This document shows, one piece after another, positions 44,026-52,991 of a DNA stretch of 64,000 nt. Both the position numbers and the translations under genes were made by a program. The notes beneath the pieces were generated by a model. The model worked only from the letters and a program-made list of their open reading frames with translations, was not told where the DNA came from and ran no database searches. The stretch covers positions 1,922,001-1,986,000 of the forward strand of contig NZ_CP117435.1 in NCBI RefSeq assembly GCF_030687495.1, in the 5' to 3' direction. The stretch's first letter is position 1. Each line of letters begins with the position of its first letter. Source of the DNA: Pseudomonas sp. FP453 (GTDB lineage Bacteria > Pseudomonadota > Gammaproteobacteria > Pseudomonadales > Pseudomonadaceae).

Positions 44026-44940
44026 ATGGCAGGCAGCAGCTTACTGGTACTGATCGACGATATCGCCGCCGTACTCGACGACGTTGCCTTGATGACAAAA
44101 ATGGCCGCGAAGAAAACCGCCGGCGTGCTGGGCGACGACCTGGCGCTGAATGCCCAGCAGGTGTCGGGTGTGCGTGCCGAGCGGGAAATTCCCGTGGTGT
44201 GGGCGGTGGCCAAGGGGTCGTTCGTCAACAAGCTGATCCTGGTGCCGGCGGCGTTGTTGATCAGCACGTTTGCGCCGTGGGCCGTTACGCCACTGCTGAT
44301 GCTCGGCGGCGCTTATCTGTGTTTTGAAGGCTTCGAGAAGCTCGCGCACAAATTCCTCCACAGCAAGGACGAGGACAAAGCCGAGCACGCGCAATTGGTC
44401 GAAGCGGTAGCCGATCCGGCAACCGATCTGGTGGCGTTCGAAAAGGACAAGATCAAAGGTGCGATCCGCACCGATTTCATCCTTTCCGCCGAAATCATCG
44501 CCATCACCCTGGGCACCGTGGCGGATGCGCCGCTGATGCAGCAAGTGATCGTGCTGTCGGGCATTGCTATCGTCATGACTGTCGGCGTCTATGGGCTGGT
44601 CGCAGGTATCGTCAAGCTGGACGACCTGGGCTTGTGGTTGACCCAGAAGCCCGGCCAGATGGCGCGCAGTATCGGCGGCGCGATCCTGCGGGCGGCACCC
44701 TACATGATGAAGAGCCTGTCGGTGATTGGTACGGCGGCGATGTTTCTGGTGGGTGGCGGCATCCTCACCCACGGCGTACCGGTGGTGCATCACTGGATCG
44801 AGACGGTGAGCCAAGGTGCAGGAGGGGTGGCGTGGTTGGTGCCGACGTTGCTCAATGGCGTCGCGGGGATCATTGCGGGGGGCGTGGTGCTGGCGTTGGT
44901 CAGTGTGCTGGGCAAGCTCTGGAAAACCGTGAAGGCTTGA
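44026..44940 (+). CDS. DUF808 family inner membrane protein (YedI-like)
   Basis: 304 aa from ATG 44026. It starts [20 protein letters not shown] with the soluble DDV motif of DUF808 and has about six hydrophobic segments ([55 protein letters not shown] and others). Function is unknown for the family. A bidirectional terminator separates it from the mlaA locus. Confidence 0.88.
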   Translation: MAGSSLLVLIDDIAAVLDDVALMTKMAAKKTAGVLGDDLALNAQQVSGVRAEREIPVVWAVAKGSFVNKLILVPAALLISTFAPWAVTPLLMLGGAYLCFEGFEKLAHKFLHSKDEDKAEHAQLVEAVADPATDLVAFEKDKIKGAIRTDFILSAEIIAITLGTVADAPLMQQVIVLSGIAIVMTVGVYGLVAGIVKLDDLGLWLTQKPGQMARSIGGAILRAAPYMMKSLSVIGTAAMFLVGGGILTHGVPVVHHWIETVSQGAGGVAWLVPTLLNGVAGIIAGGVVLALVSVLGKLWKTVKA

Positions 44941-44953
44941 TCCTAGCCGCAAT

Positions 44954-44985
44954 AAAAAAGGCCATTCAATCGAATGGCCTTTTTT
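44954..44985. terminator. Bidirectional intrinsic terminator
   Basis: A 14-bp stem AAAAAAGGCCATTC/GAATGGCCTTTTTT with a 4-base loop lies between the convergent DUF808 and mlaA genes. Confidence 0.93.
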
Positions 44986-44996
44986 GTGGGCGTTGC

Positions 44997-45786
44997 TTAC
45001 TCGGCTATCTGCAACTTGCGCGATTCGGTGTAGATGTAGCGCACCTTTTCATACTCGAACGGTGAATTCATCTGACCGTAACGGAAGCTGGTCTGGTAGC
45101 GCCTGTCTACCGCGCGCAGGGCCCAGATTTCCGGATGGTTGGAACTGACTTCCGAAACGTTGAGGAAGTTGATCTGGCTCTCTGCGGTGTAGTCCACGAT
45201 CAAGCCAGTGGTGTCACGCAGGTTCGACGGACCGAAGACCGGCAGCACCAGGTACGCGCCGCCCGGTACCCCGTAGAAGCCCAGGGTCTGGCCGAAGTCT
45301 TCGCTCTGGCGTGGCAGGCCCATGGCGGTGGCCGGGTCCCACAGGCCGGCGATGCCGATGGTGGTGTTGAGCAGCAGGCGCCCGGTGGTTTCCAGGGAGC
45401 GATGGCCCTTGAGTTGCAGCAGGCTGTTCAACAGGTTGGGCACATCGCCCAGGTTGTTGAAGAAATTGCTCACGCCGGTACGCAGGAAGCTTGGGGTCAC
45501 GTAGGTGTAGCCGTTGACCACGGGTATGAATACCCATTTGGTCGAAGCGGTAGTTGAAGTGGTACACCCGACGGTTCCACGCCTCCAGCGGGTCGTAGAC
45601 GTTGAGCGCAGTGAGCGACGAACGCTCGAACTCACGCTGGTCCATGCCGGGGTTGAACTTGAGCTTGGACAGCGGCTCCTTGAAGCCATCGGAGTCGACC
45701 TTGATCGGCTCATGGGCCTTGCTGTTGTCGGCATTGGCCACGCCCGCGCACATCAAGGCGGCGAGCAGCAGAAGATATTTAGCCAC
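44997..45786 (-). pseudogene. mlaA: mlaA/vacJ, disrupted by a one-base insertion
   Basis: Starting at GTG 45784-45786, the frame reads a signal peptide (YLLLLAALMCAGVANA) then MlaA sequence LNVYDPLEAWNRRVYHFNYRFDQ and ends in nonsense. From the same point the frame one base over continues WVFIPVVNGYTYVTPSFLRT to a normal MlaA C-terminus ending SRKLQIAE. Removing one base in the CAAA run (45537-45541 on the plus strand) would restore FDQWVFIPVV. MlaA is the outer-membrane lipoprotein that removes phospholipids from the outer leaflet. The rest of the gene is intact, so this is a recent mutation or a sequence error. It overlaps the alpha/beta hydrolase gene upstream by eight bases. Confidence 0.85.
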
Positions 45787-47077
45787 GGAAGAACTCCAGC
45801 ATGGCGTCGGCGTTGACGCGGTAATTGAGGTTGCCGCAGTGGCCGCCCAGTGGGTAGACGGTCAAGCGATCGCCGAAGGTTTTACGCAGGAAGCCGAGGT
45901 CGCCAGGGCCGAGGATCACGTCGTCGGCGTTGTGCATGACGGCGATTTTCTTGCTGCTGTGCAGGTAGTCCTTGAGGGCGTACAGGCTGACCTGGTCGAC
46001 CAGTTGCAGCAGGCTGCCGCCGTCGGTGCGGGCACGCCACATCGGGATCACCTGTTCGGTGAGGTAGCAGTCGAAGTCACATTGCAGCGCGCGCTTGAGG
46101 AACGGCGTGAGGCTGGTGCTTTCGGTGATCGGGTACTTCGGCGGGATGATCAGGCCGCGACGGTTGATCAGGTCCGAGGTAAAGGCAATGTCGGCCGCCG
46201 AGAAGCGGAACGAAGTGCCGATCAGCATCGCCATCTGTTCGTTGGTCAGGTGCTGTTTGGACTGCTGGAAGTCGTAGAGCAGGGCGTCATTGAGGTCGAT
46301 GTAGCCCTTCTGCTGGAAGTAGCGGGTCAGCTTGTTCAACACCAGTTCATAGAAGGTGGTGGTGTTGTTGATGCCCTTGACCTCGGTCTGCACCAGCTTG
46401 TCGAGGTTGGTGATCGAGGTGTAGAGGTTGACCGGCGGGTTCAGCAGCAAGACTTTCTTGAAGTTGAAGCTGCGCCGGGTTTCGTCCAGTTTGGCCACGA
46501 ATGCCGCATCCAGGCCGCCGAGGCTGTAGCCGGTGAGGTAGAAGTCGGTCACCGGCAGCGAGGCGTTTTGCGCGCGCACGGCTTGCATCACGCGGTACAT
46601 GTCTTCGGCGTCTTCCTGGGTGATCCCCGGGGTGGCGAAGCGTGAGGCGGCGCTGATGAAGTCAAAGCTGGTGGGCGATGACAGTTGCACCACGTGGTAG
46701 CCGGCCTGGTAATACAGTTTTTTCAGGTATTCGTTGATGCTGCTGTCGAACCGCGCACCGGTGCCGGCGATCAGGAAGATCAGCGGCGCGGCGCGGTCTT
46801 GCTTGGCGATGCGGTAAGTGAGCTTTTTCACCGGCCAGAAGTTGTCGGGCAGGCTGAACTCGCGCTCGGGGCGCATCGTCAGGGTGTAGTCGGATTGGTT
46901 GATCTCGTCGTTGCTCGGCAATTTGGGCCGAAGGTCGGGCGGGGTGGTGGCGATGGTCGCTTCAAACGGGTTGGTCAAAGGGTAGCCATAGCTGGCTTGG
47001 TCGATATCGACCGCCAGTGCTGACGCACTCAGAAAAAGGCTGCCCAATAGGGCGGCACAGCGCAAGGAACGGAGCAT
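45779..47077 (-). CDS. Secreted alpha/beta hydrolase
   Basis: 432 aa from ATG 47075-47077. Signal peptide LRCAALLGSLFLSASALA. The hydrolase nucleophile elbow is DFYLTGYSLGGLDAAFVAK (Ser in GYSLGG), with an oxyanion region LIFLIAGTGARFD and a candidate catalytic His near the end (YPLGGHCGNLNYRV) and Asp in MHNADDVILG. It precedes and overlaps mlaA; this pairing with mlaA is seen in many pseudomonads and hints at an envelope lipid role, which is inferred. Substrate unknown. Confidence 0.8.
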   Translation of the reverse strand: MLRSLRCAALLGSLFLSASALAVDIDQASYGYPLTNPFEATIATTPPDLRPKLPSNDEINQSDYTLTMRPEREFSLPDNFWPVKKLTYRIAKQDRAAPLIFLIAGTGARFDSSINEYLKKLYYQAGYHVVQLSSPTSFDFISAASRFATPGITQEDAEDMYRVMQAVRAQNASLPVTDFYLTGYSLGGLDAAFVAKLDETRRSFNFKKVLLLNPPVNLYTSITNLDKLVQTEVKGINNTTTFYELVLNKLTRYFQQKGYIDLNDALLYDFQQSKQHLTNEQMAMLIGTSFRFSAADIAFTSDLINRRGLIIPPKYPITESTSLTPFLKRALQCDFDCYLTEQVIPMWRARTDGGSLLQLVDQVSLYALKDYLHSSKKIAVMHNADDVILGPGDLGFLRKTFGDRLTVYPLGGHCGNLNYRVNADAMLEFFRG

Positions 47078-47313
47078 GACTAAATCCCTAAGAGGAAACG
47101 TGCTAAATGAAGTTCGCAGGCTATGACCACCGCGCTGTCGCCGAAGTGCCATCACGCGGCACGAAATGTCGGAAAATAACGTCGGAATCGGGGTAATAGT
47201 AGCCAGACGATACACTTTGCCACGCGCTGATGGACACTAATTGTGTGTATGCGCCTTGCTAACGGCTACCGGGGCATTAAGCTGAGCGCCGTTTTTGCCT
47301 ATCGGAGTGCCCC

Positions 47314-47682
47314 ATGTCCCGTCGCTTGCCGTTGATTTTGCTGCTTATTGCCCTGCCGCTGTGGTTGGCTGCCAGTTATGGCGCGCGCTACGGTTTTATG
47401 GAGGATGGCAGTTGGGTGGGGATCTGTGCCGACGAAGCCGGGCGGTGGGAATGCCAGTTGCGTTCGAACCTGGGCTTGATGATTCACTTCAAGGTGCTGG
47501 GTTGGGTGGCGTTGATTGCGTCGGTTGTCGCGTTTTTTGTGCCGGGCCGTGTGGGCTGGTGGCTGGCGGTGTTGGGGATGGTGTTCGGGTTGCCGGCGCT
47601 GGCGTTGTACAACACCTCGTTTGCGGTGTTTGCGCTGGTGATTGCGGGGTTGCGGTTGGTCAGGAAGCCTAGGGCTGCCTGA
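47314..47682 (+). CDS. Small inner membrane protein of unknown function
   Basis: 122 aa. N-terminal hydrophobic segment (LPLILLLIALPLWLAASYG), a periplasmic stretch with two cysteines (VGICADEAGRWECQLRS) and three further hydrophobic segments. No family recognised. It is isolated between a REP doublet and the divergent hydrolase gene. Confidence 0.7.
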   Translation: MSRRLPLILLLIALPLWLAASYGARYGFMEDGSWVGICADEAGRWECQLRSNLGLMIHFKVLGWVALIASVVAFFVPGRVGWWLAVLGMVFGLPALALYNTSFAVFALVIAGLRLVRKPRAA

Positions 47683-47691
47683 TAGGGCCTC

Positions 47692-47773
47692 ATCGCAGGC
47701 GAGCCAGCTCCCACACTTGACCGAGTACATCCTTTGGAATGCGGTCAAGTGTGGGAGCTGGCTCGCCTGCGAT
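47692..47773. repeat. REPIN with 32-bp perfect arms
   Basis: Left arm 47692-47723 and right arm 47742-47773 are perfect complements over 32 bases, with an 18-base loop. The REP core is the variant GGCTCGCC in both arms (compensatory change). The body AGTACATCC..TTGGAATG recurs in the REPIN at 52833-52920. Confidence 0.95.
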
Positions 47774-47780
47774 AGCGATC

Positions 47781-49334
47781 TTAAGCCTTGCGCACCCGCA
47801 AGCACCGCCACAAAGCCCCAACCATTAGCACGCTCACTACCGCCCAGCCCCAAGCCTGCTGATTCAACAGACCTTCACGGTACAACTGCGGCGCAACGCC
47901 GGCACCGATGATAAACGCCAGCAAGGCAATCTCCCGGCGCGGGCCGGTGACCGGGCGAACCAGGTACACCAAGGCCGGCAATACCAGTGCCGCACTCGGG
48001 AAGCTGCGATAACGCGGTTCGAACACCAACGCCAACATCATGACTGCCCCTGCGAAGCCAGCGATTGCCACCAGCCAGCCTGCACGCTGCTCCAGCCAGT
48101 TGAACGCCCGCTCGCGCCAGCCTTCGCGAGCACTCAAGGCCAGGGCGGCATGGGCCAGCACCAACAGGTTCAGCACCAGCAGCAAACCTGCCCACACCCA
48201 TTCATCATTGAAGCGTGCGGTGATGCGGGTCAGTTCGGCCCAGCTGCCGATGGAACAGGCCGCCACCGCACCCAGCAGCGGCAGGGCCAGCGCGGCACGG
48301 GTGCTGCGCACGCGGCCGCCCAGCGCCAAGGTCCCCAGCAGGATCAACCCGCCCACGCCCAGCCACAACGGCCAGTACGGCACATTGGTCACCGGCCCGG
48401 CGAGGATGCCCTTGTCCTGGCGGTCTGCATCGAACAGGCCCCAATAGCCGCCGACCGCGCCTTCGCTGGCGCGTTTCCACGGCTGGTCGAAGGCTTCGAT
48501 CAGGTTGTAGTGCCAGCCATTGGCTTCGGCCATGGCCACGAAGCCGCGCATGAACTTGGCTTCGTTTACGCGGCTGGGCACCGCGGTTTCACGCTGGCGG
48601 CCTTCGCTGGGCCAGCCGGTTTCGCCGATCAAGATGTCCTTGGGCGCGAACTTGGTGCCGAAGGTCTGGCGCACATCGCCTACGTGCTTGAGCGCCTGGT
48701 CGATCCCGGACGGGTCATCTTCCCAGTACGGCAGCAAGTGAATGGTCAGGAAGTCCACTGCCGGGGCGATTTCCGGGTGCTGCAGCCAGAATTCCCACAC
48801 GTCGGCGTAGGTCACTGGCTGTTTGATCTGGCTTTTGACCGTCTGGATCAGCTTGACCAACTGCGTGGCCGTGACTTCCTTGCGCAGCAGCGCTTCGTTG
48901 CCGACGATCACCGACGTGACGACATCCGGATGGGCGTTGGCCGAGGCGATCAGTTCGTTGATTTCCTTTTCGGTGGCCACCGGGTCACTGCTGACCCAGG
49001 CACCGGCCATCACCTTCAAGCCGTGCTTGCGCGCCATGTCCGGCAAGGCTTCCAGGCCGGTCATGGAGTAGGTGCGGATACATTCGAAACGGGTGGACAG
49101 CAAGGCCAGGTCGGCGTCCATGCGCTCCGGGCGCAGCTTGAAGGGCTGGTCGAACGGGGATTGGTCTTTATCGAAAGGTGTGTAGGACGCGCACTGCATT
49201 TTGTGCGAAGCACTGGCGACGTCGGGCAGCACCACCGGCCGGCCGAGGCTGTACCAGTAGCCAGCCAGGGCCAGCAGGCCAAGGATCAAGGCGAAGAAAT
49301 AGGGCAGGGCAGGAAAGCGGGCAGTCGCGGGCAT
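47781..49334 (-). CDS. Membrane-bound glycoside hydrolase family 17 protein (beta-glucan related)
   Basis: 517 aa from ATG 49332-49334; an in-frame ATG 11 codons upstream is possible. One N-terminal membrane anchor leads to a periplasmic GH17 domain (about 45-300) with acid/base Glu in TSVIVGNEALLRKE and nucleophile Glu in DILIGETGWPSEGRQ. The C-terminal 200 residues are multiple transmembrane helices (LGVGGLILLGTLALGG and others). It is similar in layout to proteins called beta-(1-6)-glucan synthase or NdvC-like, which modify cyclic or linear periplasmic glucans. The exact reaction is inferred. Confidence 0.82.
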   Translation of the reverse strand: MPATARFPALPYFFALILGLLALAGYWYSLGRPVVLPDVASASHKMQCASYTPFDKDQSPFDQPFKLRPERMDADLALLSTRFECIRTYSMTGLEALPDMARKHGLKVMAGAWVSSDPVATEKEINELIASANAHPDVVTSVIVGNEALLRKEVTATQLVKLIQTVKSQIKQPVTYADVWEFWLQHPEIAPAVDFLTIHLLPYWEDDPSGIDQALKHVGDVRQTFGTKFAPKDILIGETGWPSEGRQRETAVPSRVNEAKFMRGFVAMAEANGWHYNLIEAFDQPWKRASEGAVGGYWGLFDADRQDKGILAGPVTNVPYWPLWLGVGGLILLGTLALGGRVRSTRAALALPLLGAVAACSIGSWAELTRITARFNDEWVWAGLLLVLNLLVLAHAALALSAREGWRERAFNWLEQRAGWLVAIAGFAGAVMMLALVFEPRYRSFPSAALVLPALVYLVRPVTGPRREIALLAFIIGAGVAPQLYREGLLNQQAWGWAVVSVLMVGALWRCLRVRKA

Positions 49335-49666
49335 GGTCGGCTTATCTGGGGGAGCAAAGGCGCGCATCTTACCCGGATTTGTCCCGTCCCAGTGGGGCTG
49401 CATGATTTTGACATGCAAAGTTCGGGCGGGATTTTGACGCCAATTCCTGCAAAGCGTCCTGCTGGCGTTGTGATGTCGTTTCTTGCTCGGGTGAGGTCGC
49501 TGACAGAGCAGGTTCCAAGTCCCGGCAGGTTGATTATCCAAGTGTCAGCACTCCACTGATGCCGCAGCAGCCGGATCGATGCGCGTGAAGGGGGCGCGGC
49601 GCACCACATAACAACAGGTTGACGTCGCTCGGCATCCGTCGGGCGCAGCACTTTCGGGGAAGTACG
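49335..49666. other. 332-base intergenic region without recognised elements
   Basis: Between the GH17 gene and the opuAC gene. A nonamer GATTTTGAC occurs twice, about 25 bases apart (near 49405 and 49430). I see no convincing promoter, terminator or open frame. Confidence 0.4.
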
Positions 49667-50518
49667 ATGAAGATGCGACGACTCTTGGGCGCAGCTGCCA
49701 CTCTGGTAGTTGCGATGAGCTCCACACTGGCCAGCGCCGACAGCAAAACCCTGAGCATCGGCTACGTGGATGGCTGGTCCGACAGCGTTGCCACCACCCA
49801 TGTGGCGGCAGAGGTGATCAAGGCCAAGCTCGGTTATGACGTGAAACTGCAAGCCGTCGCCACCGGGATCATGTGGCAAGGCGTGGCCACCGGCAAACTC
49901 GACGCCATGCTCTCCGCCTGGCTGCCGGTGACCCACGGTGAGTACTGGACCAAGAACAAGGACAAGGTGGTCGACTACGGCCCTAACTTCAAGGATGCGA
50001 AAATCGGCCTGATCGTGCCGGAGTACGTGAAAGCCAAATCCATCGAAGACCTCAAGACCGACACCACCTTCAAGAACAAAATCGTCGGCATCGACGCCGG
50101 TTCGGGCGTGATGCTCAAGACCGACGAAGCCATCAAGCAGTACGGCCTCGACTACAAACTGCAAGCCAGTTCGGGCGCAGCGATGATCGCCGAACTGACC
50201 CGTGCCGAAGACAAGCAGGAATCCATTGCGGTCACCGGTTGGGTGCCGCACTGGATGTTCGCCAAGTGGAAACTGCGTTTCCTGGAAGATCCAAAAGGCG
50301 TGTATGGCGCTGCGGAAACCGTCAACAGCATCGGCAGCAAGGGCCTGGAGAAGAAAGCGCCGGAAGTTGCGGCGTTCCTGAAGAAATTCCAGTGGGCTTC
50401 CAAGGATGAAATCGGCGAAGTCATGCTGGCCATTCAAGAGGGCGCCAAGCCGGATGCGGCGGCCAAGGATTGGGTGGCCAAGCACCCAGAGCGTGTAGCC
50501 GAGTGGATCGGTAAATAA
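49667..50518 (+). CDS. Glycine betaine/quaternary-amine substrate-binding protein (OpuAC/ProX type)
   Basis: 283 aa from ATG 49667 with GGGGAAG upstream. Signal peptide LLGAAATLVVAMSSTLASA. OpuAC-domain signatures: IGYVDGWSDSVATTHVAAEV, ATGIMWQGVATGKLDAMLSA and SIAVTGWVPHWMFAKWKLRF, whose aromatic residues form the quaternary-ammonium cage. No permease or ATPase gene is adjacent, so it probably serves a transporter encoded elsewhere, as for CbcX/CaiX/BetX of pseudomonads. Precise ligand unknown. Confidence 0.87.
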   Translation: MKMRRLLGAAATLVVAMSSTLASADSKTLSIGYVDGWSDSVATTHVAAEVIKAKLGYDVKLQAVATGIMWQGVATGKLDAMLSAWLPVTHGEYWTKNKDKVVDYGPNFKDAKIGLIVPEYVKAKSIEDLKTDTTFKNKIVGIDAGSGVMLKTDEAIKQYGLDYKLQASSGAAMIAELTRAEDKQESIAVTGWVPHWMFAKWKLRFLEDPKGVYGAAETVNSIGSKGLEKKAPEVAAFLKKFQWASKDEIGEVMLAIQEGAKPDAAAKDWVAKHPERVAEWIGK

Positions 50519-50545
50519 CCTGTAGCAAGTACGCCACACACCTAA

Positions 50546-50634
50546 TGTGGGAGCGGGCTTGCCCGCGATAGCAGTGTGTCAGTCGATAGATTCGGTACTG
50601 ACACGCCGCCATCGCGGGCAAGCCCGCTCCCACA
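50546..50634. repeat. REPIN, C-type arms with internal dyad
   Basis: TGTGGGAGCGGGCTTGCCCG from 50546 and complement ending at 50634; the spacer also pairs (GTGTCAGT/ACTGACAC), making a longer cruciform. Confidence 0.93.
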
Positions 50635-50784
50635 TTACTTTTACCGTCTGTAAATCCTTCTGCGCTCTGACAATCCCTCGCTACACTCGATCTAAGACTA
50701 AGGTCGTCTGGAACCTCTACGGCAGCCGCATACAGTGGATACGTTCCAAAATAATAAAAAAGCTGTGCTGCGAGGATAAAAACA

Positions 50785-51096
50785 ATGAACGACAGCATTT
50801 ACCTCTCGATTCAAAACAGCCCGCGTTTCAAGGAGCTGGTGAGAAAAAGGGAACGATTCGCCTGGATTCTCTCGGCGATCATGCTCGGGCTTTACTCCGC
50901 TTTCATCCTGTTGATCGCCTACGGGCCACAAGTGCTGGGGGCCAAGATCAGCCCCGGTTCTTCGATTACCTGGGGCATTCCCCTGGGCGTCGGACTGATT
51001 GTGTCCGCCTTCATCCTGACCGGCATCTACGTGCGCCGGGCCAATGGCGAATTTGACGACCTGAACAATGCGATTCTCAAGGAGGCTGCGCAATGA
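50785..51096 (+). CDS. yjcH: DUF485 family membrane protein (YjcH)
   Basis: 103 aa. Two hydrophobic segments ([20 protein letters not shown] and [19 protein letters not shown]) follow the characteristic N-terminal [16 protein letters not shown]. YjcH accompanies actP in acetate uptake loci; its ATGA overlap with actP confirms the pairing here. Biochemical function is unknown. Confidence 0.93.
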   Translation: MNDSIYLSIQNSPRFKELVRKRERFAWILSAIMLGLYSAFILLIAYGPQVLGAKISPGSSITWGIPLGVGLIVSAFILTGIYVRRANGEFDDLNNAILKEAAQ

Positions 51097-52751
51097 TCGG
51101 TCGTCTACTGGCACTACTCGGCGCTTCGTTCTTCGCTCCGGCCCTTTGGGCAGCGGACGCATTGACCGGTGAAGTGCACAAGCAACCCCTGAACGTGTCG
51201 GCCATCGTGATGTTTGTCGCGTTTGTCGGTGCCACCCTGTGCATCACTTACTGGGCGTCCAAGCGCAACAAGTCGGCGGCCGACTACTATGCGGCCGGTG
51301 GCAAGATCACCGGTTTCCAGAATGGCCTGGCGATTGCCGGTGACTACATGTCGGCTGCGTCCTTCCTGGGGATTTCCGCGCTGGTCTACACCTCCGGTTA
51401 TGACGGCCTGATCTACTCGATCGGCTTCCTGGTGGGCTGGCCGATCATTCTGTTCCTGATCGCCGAGCGCCTGCGCAACCTGGGCAAGTACACCTTTGCC
51501 GACGTGGCGTCCTACCGTCTCGGGCAAACCCAGATCCGCAGCCTGTCGGCCTGTGGTTCCCTGGTGGTGGTGGCGTTCTACCTGATCGCGCAGATGGTTG
51601 GCGCGGGCAAGCTGATCCAGCTGCTGTTCGGCCTGGACTACCACGTTGCGGTGATCCTGGTGGGTATCCTGATGTGCATGTACGTGCTGTTCGGCGGCAT
51701 GCTGGCGACCACCTGGGTACAGATCATCAAGGCGGTGTTGCTGTTGTCCGGTGCTTCGTTCATGGCGCTGATGGTGATGAAGTACGTCAACTTCGACTTC
51801 AACACACTGTTCTCCGAGGCAATCAAGGTTCACGCGAAAGGCGAGGCGATCATGAGCCCGGGTGGCTTGGTCAAAGATCCGATCTCGGCGTTCTCCCTGG
51901 GCCTGGCCCTGATGTTCGGTACCGCTGGCCTGCCTCACATCCTGATGCGCTTCTTCACCGTCAGCGACGCTAAAGAAGCCCGCAAGAGTGTGTTCTACGC
52001 CACGGGTTTCATCGGTTACTTCTATATCCTGACCTTTATCATCGGCTTCGGCGCGATCCTGCTGGTCAGCACCAACCCGGCGTTCAAGGATGCAGCAGGC
52101 GCCTTGCTCGGTGGCAACAACATGGCAGCGGTGCACCTGGCCAACGCGGTGGGTGGCAGTATCTTCCTGGGCTTCATCTCGGCCGTGGCGTTCGCCACCA
52201 TCCTCGCGGTGGTTGCCGGCTTGACCCTGGCGGGTGCGTCGGCGGTGTCCCATGACCTGTACGCCAGCGTGATCAAGAAAGGCAAGGCCAACGAGAAAGA
52301 TGAGATTCGTGTGTCGAAGATCACCACCGTGGCCTTGGGTGTGTTGGCAATCGGCCTGGGTATCCTGTTCGAAAGCCAGAACATTGCGTTCATGGTGGGC
52401 CTGGCGTTCTCCATCGCGGCCAGCTGTAACTTCCCGGTGTTGCTGCTTTCCATGTACTGGAAAAACCTCACCACCCGTGGCGCCATGATTGGCGGCTGGC
52501 TGGGCTTGATCAGTGCCGTGGGCCTGATGATCCTTGGCCCGACCATCTGGGTCTCGATCCTGCACCATGAAAAAGCCATCTTCCCTTACGAGTACCCAGC
52601 GCTGTTCTCGATGATCATTGCGTTCGTCGGCATCTGGTTCTTCTCCATCACCGACAAGTCGGCGGCGGCAGAGAAAGAGCGTGCGCTGTACTTCCCGCAG
52701 TTTGTGCGTTCGCAGACTGGCCTGGGGGCGAGTGGGGCGGTTTCTCACTAA
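51093..52751 (+). CDS. actP: Cation/acetate symporter ActP
   Basis: 552 aa. N-terminal signal-like segment then about 13 transmembrane helices of the SSS family. Signature segments are [38 protein letters not shown] and [18 protein letters not shown]. Takes up acetate and short monocarboxylates with Na+ or H+. acs is not adjacent. Followed by an intrinsic terminator. Confidence 0.93.
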   Translation: MIGRLLALLGASFFAPALWAADALTGEVHKQPLNVSAIVMFVAFVGATLCITYWASKRNKSAADYYAAGGKITGFQNGLAIAGDYMSAASFLGISALVYTSGYDGLIYSIGFLVGWPIILFLIAERLRNLGKYTFADVASYRLGQTQIRSLSACGSLVVVAFYLIAQMVGAGKLIQLLFGLDYHVAVILVGILMCMYVLFGGMLATTWVQIIKAVLLLSGASFMALMVMKYVNFDFNTLFSEAIKVHAKGEAIMSPGGLVKDPISAFSLGLALMFGTAGLPHILMRFFTVSDAKEARKSVFYATGFIGYFYILTFIIGFGAILLVSTNPAFKDAAGALLGGNNMAAVHLANAVGGSIFLGFISAVAFATILAVVAGLTLAGASAVSHDLYASVIKKGKANEKDEIRVSKITTVALGVLAIGLGILFESQNIAFMVGLAFSIAASCNFPVLLLSMYWKNLTTRGAMIGGWLGLISAVGLMILGPTIWVSILHHEKAIFPYEYPALFSMIIAFVGIWFFSITDKSAAAEKERALYFPQFVRSQTGLGASGAVSH

Positions 52752-52772
52752 GGTTGTAGTTGGATAGAGAAA

Positions 52773-52803
52773 TGCCCCGGTCGCAAGGCCGGGGTATTTT
52801 TTT
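52773..52803 (+). terminator. Intrinsic terminator of yjcH-actP
   Basis: Stem GCCCCGG/CCGGGGT (52774-52780 with 52789-52795) followed by TATTTTTTT, 20 bases after the actP stop. Confidence 0.88.
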
Positions 52804-52832
52804 GCCTGGGGTTCTGTGTTGTCTGGGCTGTC

Positions 52833-52920
52833 GCCATCGCAGGCAAGCCAGCTCCCACAGTCGACCGGGTACATCCCTTGGAATGCAGTCAAATGTGGGA
52901 GCTGGCTTGCCTGCGATGGC
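52833..52920. repeat. REPIN sharing its loop with the one at 47.7 kb
   Basis: T-type arms in outward order; the spacer TCGACCGGGTACATCC..TTGGAATGCAGTC is nearly identical to that of the doublet at 47692-47773. Confidence 0.93.
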
Positions 52921-52941
52921 GGTGGAGCAGGCGACACAAAC

Positions 52942-52972
52942 AAAAACGGCCTCCACTAAGGGAGGCCGTTTT
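52942..52972 (-). terminator. Intrinsic terminator of gltA
   Basis: A 12-bp stem AAAACGGCCTCC/GGAGGCCGTTTT with a 6-base loop, 20 bases after the gltA stop. T-rich on both sides, so it may also serve the plus strand. Confidence 0.88.
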
Positions 52973-52991
52973 CAGTGCAGCTAAGCGATGC

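Noticed and set aside
45537..45541. Programmed ribosomal frameshift in mlaA
   Set aside because: No slippery heptamer with a following pseudoknot is evident, and the mlaA family is normally read in one frame. Mutation or sequence error is simpler.
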